Below, in pieces: positions 6,495-13,773 of a DNA stretch of 64,000 nt (position 1 is its first letter; every line of letters starts with the position of its first letter). The translations under genes were made by a program, and so were the position numbers. The stretch is from the NCBI GenBank assembly GCA_030615625.1, contig JAUWYX010000005.1, forward strand, positions 1 through 64,000, written 5' to 3'. The notes under the pieces were generated by a model, which made no database searches, was not told the DNA's origin, and saw only the letters and a program-made list of their open reading frames with translations. This DNA is from Dehalococcoidia bacterium. GTDB lineage: Bacteria; Chloroflexota; Dehalococcoidia; GIF9; AB-539-J10.

Positions 6495-7631
6495 ATGGCA
6501 TTAGAAGTCAAAAAAACCTTATCGGATAAGGTAACTACCCTAGCAAGTGCTCTTGCTGATAAAGGAACCCCTGGCATAATCCTGTTGGCAATAATCTTTC
6601 TAACAATATGGGCTCCGGTTGCATTTATTATTTTCAAATTCTTTAGTTTTCTAGGAGAAGCGAAGGATTTTTCTGAGATTTCTTTGATAGGCCCTATACT
6701 CATTACAGTATTGGTCGGTCTTTTAGGCGTTGCTTGCATCTTTTTAGTATATCGCCTGACATCTACGATAATAGGTGCCATGGTACCTACAATAAGGGCG
6801 GAGGCAGAAGCGGCTAAGCTAATGTCCGAGGCATTTGGAGGAAAGGCAATTACTTCTGCTGGAACTTGGGAGCCTCTCGCGATTGATAGGAGAGGTGCTC
6901 AAACCCGTACTAAGCAGGTCATGAAAGCGCTGCTAGAACGTGCTAAGAATGTTCTTGAAGTAGAACTCGTGAGGTCAAACATCTTTACTCTCCATCGGGA
7001 CGGGAAACTCAGGATACTAGATGGCTTTCATTTGAACATGGAGGGACCAATGCTTGGTCCAGATGAGCTGACTATAACTATACCCGATGGGTTTCTTACT
7101 TCCGGCAGATCTCACAAATACTTCAGGGCAGTACTATCAATTATGAGTACGGAAGGTAAATGGCCCTATGCTACTGACACAGAGGGCAGCGACTCTGAAC
7201 TTCAGAGCGAAGTGCAGAAGGCCCATCCTAACTTAAAATGGATCAGCTCAATACCGATCCCTTATCAGGTTCAACCTTTTAAATTAGTCTGCGGAGTTTT
7301 AAATATCGACGGGTTGGGGAGCGTTCCGACTTCAGAACAAATGCGACAGCTGCTGATTGATCAATCTACCGCGGCTGCCCTAATTGCAGTACTTAACCGT
7401 GGCACTGGATTCTTGGAAGGTAAATACAGTATTCCATCTGAGCCAAGCAGTACCGAGCAAGAACATTTAAAAGGTTTTTTGATTGACCCCGACGACTTTG
7501 ACCCTTCGACATGCCCGGAACCCAGCAATGAGTTTGTCCTCGCTCTTAGCCGCATCCAAGGATTAGAATTTTTCGCGCAGATATCTCCAACTGAAGTAGC
7601 GAGTTACCTAAGGGGTCAGCTTCGTTCGTAA
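6495..7631 (+). CDS. Two-helix membrane protein with a GAF-like cytoplasmic domain
   Basis: The 378-residue protein begins with a short amphipathic segment and two transmembrane helices (about 28-52 and 67-92). A charged linker (TIRAEAEAAKLMSEAF) follows, then a globular domain (about 140-290) whose strand pattern (VLEVELVRSNIFTLHRDGKL, GFHLNMEGP, then ISSIPIPYQ, FKLVCGVLNIDGL) resembles GAF sensor domains. The C-terminal ~80 residues are unassigned. No kinase, cyclase or nuclease motif is visible. It is the last gene of the HAD-deaminase operon, 6 bp after cdd. A plausible but untested reading is a membrane effector or sensor for a small ligand made by its neighbours. Confidence 0.55.
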   Translation: MALEVKKTLSDKVTTLASALADKGTPGIILLAIIFLTIWAPVAFIIFKFFSFLGEAKDFSEISLIGPILITVLVGLLGVACIFLVYRLTSTIIGAMVPTIRAEAEAAKLMSEAFGGKAITSAGTWEPLAIDRRGAQTRTKQVMKALLERAKNVLEVELVRSNIFTLHRDGKLRILDGFHLNMEGPMLGPDELTITIPDGFLTSGRSHKYFRAVLSIMSTEGKWPYATDTEGSDSELQSEVQKAHPNLKWISSIPIPYQVQPFKLVCGVLNIDGLGSVPTSEQMRQLLIDQSTAAALIAVLNRGTGFLEGKYSIPSEPSSTEQEHLKGFLIDPDDFDPSTCPEPSNEFVLALSRIQGLEFFAQISPTEVASYLRGQLRS

Positions 7632-7679
7632 GCGTGGATTAGGTTCGCCCTCAGTAAGAGGACTGCTTCGCCACCTCGA

Positions 7680-7788
7680 AAGTTTGACTCTTAACCAAAG
7701 TTCACCATCTACGCCTTTGATTTCGTGGTATTCTGGGGGCATAATACCTGATTTGTAGTAGGCCTAATTGGTATGGTGTCCCTGGAAT
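7680..7788 (+). repeat. R1 palindromic repeat, copy 7, with extended 5' flank
   Basis: R1 proper is 7730-7788 (ATTCTGGGGGCATAATACC ... GTCCCTGGAAT). The 50-bp flank 7680-7729 repeats 322-371 almost exactly, so 322-430 and 7680-7788 form a long direct repeat around the whole 7.3-kb multi-unit segment. Confidence 0.9.
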
Positions 7789-7936
7789 TCTTGCTGCTAA
7801 CGATGATTATCTCTGCTAAGGTTTTTGACTTGAGGCAAAAATCTTGAATTCATAGTCGCGCCCAGCTGAGGAACAAGATATCTTCCCTCAAAAAATTCTG
7901 TAAGATCGATTGATTTAGACTACGACTAAAAAACTG

Positions 7937-7957
7937 AAATCTGTTTGCAACAGATTT
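7937..7957. promoter_or_regulatory. Candidate operator palindrome upstream of the GHKL operon
   Basis: AAATCTGTT, a 3-bp spacer TGC, and AACAGATTT form a perfect inverted repeat ending 9 bp before the -35 box. The surrounding 250 bp are AT-rich. The binding protein is unknown. Confidence 0.45.
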
Positions 7958-7966
7958 ATTGAAAAT

Positions 7967-7995
7967 TTGACAAATTTTGTGACTTAATTTATAAT
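7967..7995 (+). promoter_or_regulatory. Perfect-consensus sigma70 promoter of the GHKL operon
   Basis: TTGACA (7967-7972), a 17-bp spacer and TATAAT (7990-7995) match the consensus at all twelve positions. The predicted start near 8002 leaves a 46-nt leader containing AGGAGG before ATG 8048. Confidence 0.75.
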
Positions 7996-8047
7996 TTGAT
8001 TGTCAACAGAAATAAAATTGATTTACACATACTAGGAGGTAGCAATA

Positions 8048-8269
8048 ATGGGAAGATCAGAATCCAAAAGGGAAGCCTTTCAGCGTTTGGCAACTAAAAG
8101 AACTAATGGAGTCTTGGAGCGGCTTAGAATTTTAGAGCACTGTGCCAATCCTCAATTATATGACTATTCCCAAGATGACGTACGAAAAATATTCCGTGCA
8201 ATAGAGTCAGAGTTGCGGGCAGTTAAAGCAAGGTTCAGCAACTCCGCTCGGTCTGAATTTCAATTGTGA
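8048..8269 (+). CDS. Small helical protein of unknown function, first gene of the GHKL operon
   Basis: The 73-residue protein is predicted helical and basic: FQRLATKRTNGVLERLRILE, then the tyrosine-rich YDYSQDDVRKIFRAIESELR, then AVKARF. From memory, very similar short proteins (RLA-x-R-T-N-x-VL, EDVxKIFxAIExE) recur beside restriction-modification genes and ATPases in defence islands, without a known function. ATG 8048 is preceded by AGGAGGTAGCAATA. The ATPase gene follows after 30 bp on the same strand. It may be a regulator or small subunit of the system. Confidence 0.75.
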   Translation: MGRSESKREAFQRLATKRTNGVLERLRILEHCANPQLYDYSQDDVRKIFRAIESELRAVKARFSNSARSEFQL

Positions 8270-8282
8270 ATGTAGGAGATAA

Positions 8283-8306
8283 GTGAAACGAGTGCTAATA
8301 TGGTGA
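8283..8306 (+). other. Seven-codon leader ORF overlapping the ATPase start
   Basis: GTG 8283 sits 4 nt after AGGAG (8274-8278) and reads M-K-R-V-L-I-W then TGA (8304-8306). The stop overlaps the ATG (8300-8302) of the ATPase gene, which itself has no ribosome-binding site at a normal distance. Coupled translation through this mini-ORF would explain ATPase expression. It is too short to judge by coding statistics. Confidence 0.35.
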
Positions 8307-10756
8307 CGACCAGATATGTTCAAATGCCGCAGGATGACCTGGCTCAGATTGACCAGATCGTGAGGGAGTACTGCTCAGAGCCGGCAAAGGGTCTTGCTCA
8401 TGGCACTCAAAAAGATGCGACGCAGAATGCGGTTGGGGCGAGAGCAGACACGGATGAAAAGACGGCATTCAAAACCTGGCAGTTCCATTTCGAGCTACTA
8501 AAGATTAACGGAAGCGACGCACTGAGTTTCTGGGATGAAGGAACGCTGGGGCTGACAGGCGAACTGCTGACGGCAGATGAAATAATGGAAAGAATTGCAG
8601 CAGGCACCCTTGGTCCTGATCAGCGGTTATGCCGCTTTCTTGCCCGCTACGTGTCAGGCGCGAATGTCGGCCCTGGCATCTTCGGCAGAGGCAAGCTGAT
8701 ATTCCACGGAGCTTCCAGAACAACCAGCATCTTGGTTGACTCCAAGCGAAGCGACGACGGTATGTATATTGCTCTGGACCGCAGAATTATCGGCAACCGC
8801 TTAATGCAACCTGAGCTCCCCCACTGCGGAGAAGTGGCTGAAAAATTCATAGTTGAGCAGACTGGGGGAGTCCTCAAGCCGCTTAAAAATATAGGAACGA
8901 GAGTAACCATCCTGGACCTCGAACCGGAAGTTGCAGATGCATTCAAGCTGTCGTTCTCCTCTTCCTCAACAGCGTATCGCGCCTCTTTTGCCCATATGAT
9001 AGAAGAAACCTGGTGGGAAATAATTAAGTTCGGGGCAAGAATTTCGCTGAAATACGGCGGAAATACGCTTCAGGTCAGCCTGCATGAGCCGCTTAAGACC
9101 ATTATTACAGCGGCAGATGGGCAGGATGGCATTAGAGTTCATGACCCATCAAATATTCCGATTACTGCAGGCAACAAGCGCTACCGCATCAAGCAGCTTC
9201 GGCTGGTTGTCATGCCCAAACCTCTTGATGAGGAGTACCGAGAGATTTGGATCCAGCGAAAGAGAATGAAGATTGGGAGCATCTACCGCTATATTGATGT
9301 CCATCCAAAAATCAGTCAAAGGCTTGCCGGCTATATAATCTTGGAGCACGATCTTGAGGATCTTGTAGAGGAGGCAGAAGGCACGACACATTATGGATTC
9401 AATTTAAACAAGGCCGGAGTCAAACAGCTCAGGCAGGCACTGCGGGCAGAATTGAAAGAATTTGAGAACAAACTGGGGCTTATTCCCGTGAGCGAGGATG
9501 TAGCCTCACAAAAGCGGCTGTTTGATTCCATGAAAGAAATAAGTGAATATGCTCCTGAGCTTGGACTTATGACTCAGGAGAGCGTGGGGATCAGAAGGTC
9601 TGATGCAGAGATTATTGTGAGAAACTTAGGGCTGCTCAATGCTGGCACACTGCGGATTGAGTTTGAAGATAAGATAGGCCCAATTGATTACAGCCTAATC
9701 AGCACCGCTTCAACTTCTCTTATCGGGGTCTTCCGGGTTGAAGCGAAGCAGTACGGCCGACCATCAGTGCAGCTGTATGAGCGCAAATGCAACTTAGGGC
9801 CAAGTGGGAGCGCAGATATTTCGGTGTCCAAATTTGATGTAACCCACGATCGTTTTGAAGCAGGGAAGCCGCTGGACATTGTTGCTGTCTATTCTGATCC
9901 AGATACGGGGAAGAGGTTTGCTGCCCTAACCCGAAGGCTATATTTAGGGATGAATCCGCCCGAGCCTACGAAAAGCCCAGTCGAGCTCTCTGTAACATGC
10001 AGATTCCCGCGGAAGAAGACCAGGAGAGTTGAAATATCAGAAGTCATCAGGAACATAAGAGTAAAGGCGACCAATACGACTCCATCCGACTTGAAAGTTC
10101 GTTTAACTTCATCAGTGAGGCATGTAGAAAACAAAAAGACGGGAAGGCCGACAGCCCCCCTGTTTACTCTATTTGAAGAAAAAAGCATAGTGCTAAAAGG
10201 TCAAACTGACCACGTAGTCTATATTGATGATATCGATATCACGCCCGACAAGTTCTCCGGTGTTCACAATACAATAGCGTCAACCGGTGAACGGGCCTGC
10301 GACATCTTCACCACTGCTCGGCTGGCTGAGGACAGTCCAGAGCTGGAACTGCCCCGCGGGTGGACACTTGACAAGGTGTCCTTACCCTTCTATCTGGGAG
10401 TTGACCCGCCGGGGTTCAATATCTTCCGAGACTGCCAGCAGTCTGTTGCTCCCACAGATGGAAGACCTTCCTGGTATGACGGCAGTGCTGAAAGCGGCTA
10501 TACTTTCTATCTTAATGTGGGCCACTATAACTACTGCTTCATAGAGAGCAGAGGCGATGAAGCTATACTGGGGCAGTACGGGAAGGAGCAGATGCTCAGG
10601 CAGGCGTACCTGATTGCGTTCGAAAACGAGGTATTTAAGGGACCGGCTGCAGAGTTCAAGGACAAGCTGACGGCAACTGACTTGCCGTTTCGTGAAGCCG
10701 TAAGCATCTATGACCGCATTGTGGGGAATGCTCTAAATACAATAGGTAGGAGGTAG
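8300..10756 (+). CDS. GHKL (MORC/Hsp90-like) ATPase of a putative defence system
   Basis: The 818-residue protein has an N-terminal GHKL ATP-binding domain: N-box QKDATQNAVGARAD (Mg-binding Asn at about 43), G1 box FWDEGTLGLTG (Asp at about 79), G2-like lid FGRGKLIFHGASR (about 128-140) and G3 box GTRVTIL (about 199-205). A transducer-like region follows, then beta-rich segments (about 440-650) and a C-terminal helical part (YGKEQMLRQAYLIAFENEVF). No nuclease or helicase motif is evident. MORC-type GHKL ATPases are known in prokaryotic restriction-modification contexts. It shares an operon with the upstream small protein and downstream 263-aa protein, and faces a methyltransferase/glycosylase pair. 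Start ATG 8300; GTG 8303 is possible. Confidence 0.75.
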   Translation: MVTTRYVQMPQDDLAQIDQIVREYCSEPAKGLAHGTQKDATQNAVGARADTDEKTAFKTWQFHFELLKINGSDALSFWDEGTLGLTGELLTADEIMERIAAGTLGPDQRLCRFLARYVSGANVGPGIFGRGKLIFHGASRTTSILVDSKRSDDGMYIALDRRIIGNRLMQPELPHCGEVAEKFIVEQTGGVLKPLKNIGTRVTILDLEPEVADAFKLSFSSSSTAYRASFAHMIEETWWEIIKFGARISLKYGGNTLQVSLHEPLKTIITAADGQDGIRVHDPSNIPITAGNKRYRIKQLRLVVMPKPLDEEYREIWIQRKRMKIGSIYRYIDVHPKISQRLAGYIILEHDLEDLVEEAEGTTHYGFNLNKAGVKQLRQALRAELKEFENKLGLIPVSEDVASQKRLFDSMKEISEYAPELGLMTQESVGIRRSDAEIIVRNLGLLNAGTLRIEFEDKIGPIDYSLISTASTSLIGVFRVEAKQYGRPSVQLYERKCNLGPSGSADISVSKFDVTHDRFEAGKPLDIVAVYSDPDTGKRFAALTRRLYLGMNPPEPTKSPVELSVTCRFPRKKTRRVEISEVIRNIRVKATNTTPSDLKVRLTSSVRHVENKKTGRPTAPLFTLFEEKSIVLKGQTDHVVYIDDIDITPDKFSGVHNTIASTGERACDIFTTARLAEDSPELELPRGWTLDKVSLPFYLGVDPPGFNIFRDCQQSVAPTDGRPSWYDGSAESGYTFYLNVGHYNYCFIESRGDEAILGQYGKEQMLRQAYLIAFENEVFKGPAAEFKDKLTATDLPFREAVSIYDRIVGNALNTIGRR

Positions 10757-10758
10757 GC

Positions 10759-11550
10759 GTGACGGTACTCGTTCGAAAGGAGCCCGACAGAATATATCAA
10801 TCCCTTGGAAGCCTGGGGTCGACTGAGCAGGACCGGAGCAGGGCAGATAAGCTTGACCAGGTGCTTGAACAGCGGATAAAGCGGCTACTTAAGGATTTGA
10901 AAAAGAAAGGGCTGACACCCGAAAAAGCTGGAAAGGGTAGCACGACAGCCTACTGGGAAGTGGGCAGAGTCCTGCATGGCGTGGCAGATAACGAGAAGCT
11001 GCTTGACAAGGCAGAACTGCCTTTGTTCTGGCAGAATGCAAAGATATACATTCCTGGTGAACTACTTTACAGAGATCGGGGTCCTTATCGAGAACACCTC
11101 TGGTACTGCTACCGACTTGGTGGCTACCCAAAAGAGCTCGTGGACAAGATGAGTTGGGGCGAATGGGTAACAATATTTGACTCTACAGGGATTAACCAGG
11201 AGATTCGGTTTGACGGATGGTTCAAATCTAAGCTGTCTGAGCAGCAAGAGCACATAGGACGAAGCTGGATCCGCACGTTCGCTCCATGCATTAATGTGAT
11301 GCTCGGCAATATCTATACGCCTGATTTATCGGAGACAGAGCTGTTCTCCTGCTACGAAGCAGCTTGGCAGATTGTGGCAGAAGCACACATCCTGAGGGAG
11401 AAGCATGGCGGCAAAGTTGCCAATTTGGTAGAAAGAAGAGAACTGCAGGCCAGTATTAAATCCAATATGGGGCTTTTAGGCGGTGTAATGGACGGCACTT
11501 TGTTACCAGGCGAATATGTCTGCAGAATCTTGGCTGACGCTAGTGAGTAG
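10759..11550 (+). CDS. Unknown 263-aa protein, partner of the GHKL ATPase
   Basis: The GTG start at 10759 is 2 bp after the ATPase stop, with AGGAGG upstream, so the two genes are tightly coupled. Visible features are a charged N-terminal helix (LEQRIKRLLKDLKKKGL), TTAYWEVGRVLHG (weakly reminiscent of YWEIGR in the DUF1016/YhcG N-terminal domain), aromatic-rich LWYCYRLGGYP, MSWGEWVTIFD, and a helical C-terminus. No PD-(D/E)xK, HNH or phospholipase D nuclease motif could be found. Its 3' end overlaps the convergent glycosylase gene by 11 bp. It may be a DNA-binding or adaptor subunit; function is not assigned. Confidence 0.65.
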   Translation: MTVLVRKEPDRIYQSLGSLGSTEQDRSRADKLDQVLEQRIKRLLKDLKKKGLTPEKAGKGSTTAYWEVGRVLHGVADNEKLLDKAELPLFWQNAKIYIPGELLYRDRGPYREHLWYCYRLGGYPKELVDKMSWGEWVTIFDSTGINQEIRFDGWFKSKLSEQQEHIGRSWIRTFAPCINVMLGNIYTPDLSETELFSCYEAAWQIVAEAHILREKHGGKVANLVERRELQASIKSNMGLLGGVMDGTLLPGEYVCRILADASE

Positions 11551-12232
11551 AGAAATGTCGGCAATGTTCCGCACATACACACTCCGAACACTTGGGATTG
11601 TAGTGTGTGCAGACTAGTGCGCAGAAATCGATGAGGGCATAATTCCAGTCCCGGCAGTCTGTTACCTTTCGTGGGAGCAGACTGTACGCGATATTCCAAA
11701 ACTCTGGGTCTGTCCGGGCTCTTGACCGCTGTGACTGCACTCCAAAAAAGTGCTCTAAGATGCGTACAACGTTTGTGTCCACAACGGCTGTCCTCGTGCG
11801 AAAAGCGGCACTAAGCACAGCATTAACAATATATCTTCCTACGCCTGGTAGCTCCATAAGCTCAGCTTCTGAATTAGGAATATATCCTGCGAACTTGTCG
11901 TTAATATCTTTAGCAATATTGATGAGCCTCTGAGTTCTATAATTAAGCCCTATTCTGGAGATAAATCTCTGGATGTCTTCTTGCTCAGCCTCTGCTAATG
12001 CTGAAGCGTCAGGATAGCGCTGTATGAACTCCGGGTAAATGAGAGACACCTTATTGGCATCCGTCTGCTGAAGCAAGATCTCAGCTATAAGTATGCAGTA
12101 GGGATTTTCAGTTTCCCTCCATGCAAGGCTACGCTTATTTCGGCCGAACCAACTGATGATTTGCCTGCGAAAGAAGTGCTTGGTATGGGCTGAAATTCCT
12201 TTGAACTGCTGGACTGCACCTAATTCCGTCAT
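11540..12232 (-). CDS. HhH-GPD mismatch DNA glycosylase (MIG/MutY-like, Fe-S)
   Basis: The 230-residue protein is an EndoIII-superfamily base-excision glycosylase. The helix-hairpin-helix is LMELPGVGRYIVNAV (about 126-139), the catalytic Asp lies in VVDTNVVRIL (about 152), and the 4Fe-4S loop is C-x6-C-x2-C-x5-C (Cys 208, 215, 218, 224). The position of the EndoIII catalytic Lys is Tyr (about 134), as in the archaeal T:G glycosylase MIG, and MutY's C-terminal 8-oxoG domain is absent. It should remove T from T:G mismatches formed by deamination of 5-methylcytosine. Its ATG abuts the methyltransferase TAG with no gap (GGAG upstream), so the two are coupled. Confidence 0.85.
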   Translation of the reverse strand: MTELGAVQQFKGISAHTKHFFRRQIISWFGRNKRSLAWRETENPYCILIAEILLQQTDANKVSLIYPEFIQRYPDASALAEAEQEDIQRFISRIGLNYRTQRLINIAKDINDKFAGYIPNSEAELMELPGVGRYIVNAVLSAAFRTRTAVVDTNVVRILEHFFGVQSQRSRARTDPEFWNIAYSLLPRKVTDCRDWNYALIDFCALVCTHYNPKCSECVCAEHCRHFSTH

Positions 12233-13354
12233 CTACATCTCCAGCATCCTTCGCACCGATTTTGCAACCGCTCTGGCAAGAAGCGGAGGAACGGCATTTG
12301 CCACCTGTTGTTGCTGATGCAAAATGCCCCCGCAGAATATAAAGTCATCTTGGAACGACTGGAGCCTAGCTGCTTCTCTGACTGACAGGCCTCGATTCTC
12401 ACGAGGATGAATCAGCATACTCTTGCGGAAGTTGGTTATGGTGGCAGCTGGCTTGTTCTCAGGCAGCCTGTGGTAGATCCGCTGATGGCAACGTTCCTTA
12501 TTCGTGTAGTTGTTCATCAATTCATCGGGAATGTCACGCCAGTTCCCGCCTTGCGGTATGAAAGAGTAGCGCTTTATGACAAGGTCGTTGTTTCTGGTTA
12601 CCAGGTTGTTCCGAACCAGCGTGTTTCCCCCTTTCCGCATTTTCCTTTGATAATCGGTTAAGTTTACATTAGACCCGTAGGGCATTTCGTCAATTGTATT
12701 ACCGTTTGCCAGCGGCGGAAGATCTGATATAGCATCCCAAATAGAAACAAATTTGGCGGGGTCGGTTATTTCCGAATTCGGGAACTGTACATGGGTCTTG
12801 TAACAAGTTCCTATGAAGAAAACCCGCCTCCTTTTTTGGGGGACTCCGAAATTTACAGCGTTGAGTACGGCTACATCAACCGCATAACCAATACAGCGAA
12901 AGAGAGCTATTATATCATCAACAACTTCACCATTTGCAAATACTGCTAAATCGGCGACATTTTCGATAACAATTATCTTTGGCTTATATGCGTCCACGAT
13001 GCTTACAAACTGCTGGAAGAGCTCATTGTCAGAATTATTCCTGTTGCGGGTACGCATGTTTGCTCGCGAAAATCCTTGGCATGGAGGGCCGCCTACAACG
13101 ACATCAACAGCCTCAATACCCTCGGCGTGCAGTTTGGCGATTACCTCTACAGTGTTTCGCAGGTCATCATTAATAACCTTGGTCCGGCATTTCTTCCAGT
13201 GCGTGTGATTGCATCTCTGAGTCTCGGCCGCAGTTTTGTTTTTCTCTACCGAAGCAGCAACATGAAAACCTGCCATGATGAAACCTTCAGACAGCCCACC
13301 GGCTCCTGAAAAGAGGTCTATTGCGACAGGCTTCTGATTAATTTTGTTGACCAT
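12233..13354 (-). CDS. DNA (cytosine-5-)-methyltransferase
   Basis: All main C5-methyltransferase motifs are present in order: I (AIDLFSGAGGLSEGF), IV (VVGGPPCQGFSRAN with the catalytic Cys), VI (IVIENVADL), VIII (QKRRRVFFIG), a target-recognition region of ~100 residues, IX-like ARLQSFQDDFIF, and X (QQVANAVPPLLARAVA). It methylates cytosine C5 at a specific site that cannot be predicted here. The frame opens at 13423, but the promoter lies there; the start was placed at the second ATG of a pair (13357/13354) 4 nt after GGGAGGG. No cognate restriction enzyme is recognised nearby. It is coupled to the glycosylase downstream. Confidence 0.95.
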   Translation of the reverse strand: MVNKINQKPVAIDLFSGAGGLSEGFIMAGFHVAASVEKNKTAAETQRCNHTHWKKCRTKVINDDLRNTVEVIAKLHAEGIEAVDVVVGGPPCQGFSRANMRTRNRNNSDNELFQQFVSIVDAYKPKIIVIENVADLAVFANGEVVDDIIALFRCIGYAVDVAVLNAVNFGVPQKRRRVFFIGTCYKTHVQFPNSEITDPAKFVSIWDAISDLPPLANGNTIDEMPYGSNVNLTDYQRKMRKGGNTLVRNNLVTRNNDLVIKRYSFIPQGGNWRDIPDELMNNYTNKERCHQRIYHRLPENKPAATITNFRKSMLIHPRENRGLSVREAARLQSFQDDFIFCGGILHQQQQVANAVPPLLARAVAKSVRRMLEM

Positions 13355-13394
13355 CATCCCTCCCGTAATACAACTACCTCTGTCCTTTGGTAGC

Positions 13395-13423
13395 AGCATA
13401 GCAGCATAAAATCGCATTGTCAA
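13395..13423 (-). promoter_or_regulatory. Promoter of the methyltransferase-glycosylase operon
   Basis: On the minus strand TTGACA (13423-13418), a 17-bp spacer and TATGCT (13400-13395) form a good sigma70 promoter, with a start near 13388 about 34 nt before the chosen ATG. This rules out the upstream in-frame ATG at 13423. Confidence 0.6.
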
Positions 13424-13432
13424 GTGATCTTT

Positions 13433-13555
13433 TTACACAACATATTTCTTTTGAGGATAATCTGTGGCCGTTCGATTGTTGGATTCTCCCTCGGCAATCG
13501 CGAATCTAAGCTTCACAAGGCCGTCACTAAGTTCCACATCACGTTCATTAAGTTG
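13433..13555 (-). pseudogene. Unrecognised C-terminal gene fragment
   Basis: A minus-strand frame of about 40 codons (ending in GLVKLRFAIAEGE ... YPQKKYVV then TAA at 13433) has protein-like composition but no start; an in-frame stop lies just upstream. It may be the tail of a gene removed when the methyltransferase unit arrived. I do not recognise the family. Confidence 0.25.
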
Positions 13556-13578
13556 CAGAATTAACTAGTGGGACGGAC

Positions 13579-13773
13579 TGACTATATACCCCAAATCCAT
13601 TAAATTCTGAAATAGCTGAACTTACAAGAGTTTTTGAGAAACTTATATACGATAAGAAAGGGCGGAAGTTAGCTCTAGACGAGGTTAACCACTATATGAA
13701 AGTGGCCAGGGCAATTCGGTTGATGATTGGGGTGCAAGGGAAGGTTAATGAGGTATATTTAAGGATTGGTTAG
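13579..13773 (+). pseudogene. Unrecognised C-terminal gene fragment
   Basis: A plus-strand frame without a start codon reads ...SEIAELTRVFEKLIYDKKG, RKLALDEVNHYMKVARAI, RLMIGVQGKVNEVYLRIG and stops at TAG 13771-13773. It looks like the helical tail of a larger protein. The rest of 13774-14184 holds no gene, only a short hairpin (CTGTGGG/CCCACAG at 14065-14084) and a copy of the GCAGATGCTCCTG repeat near 13988. Confidence 0.3.

Noticed and set aside
372-7788. Calling the R1 array a classical integron
   Set aside because: R1 lacks recognisable GTTRRRY/RYYYAAC boxes, no integron integrase or attI is in the window, and genes within units point both ways. Only the layout is similar.
372-7788. R1 as a CRISPR array or simple terminator
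   Set aside because: Spacing is 0.4-2.5 kb with genes between, so it is not CRISPR. R1 occurs between convergent, divergent and tandem genes and lacks a T tract, so a terminator role is not general.
10759-11550. Assigning the 263-aa protein to DUF1016/YhcG nucleases
   Set aside because: Only the short YWEVGR segment is similar; no PD-(D/E)xK residues could be placed.
12233-13423. Methyltransferase start at 13423
   Set aside because: That ATG lies in the -35 box of a good promoter; the GGGAGGG before ATG 13357/13354 is better supported.
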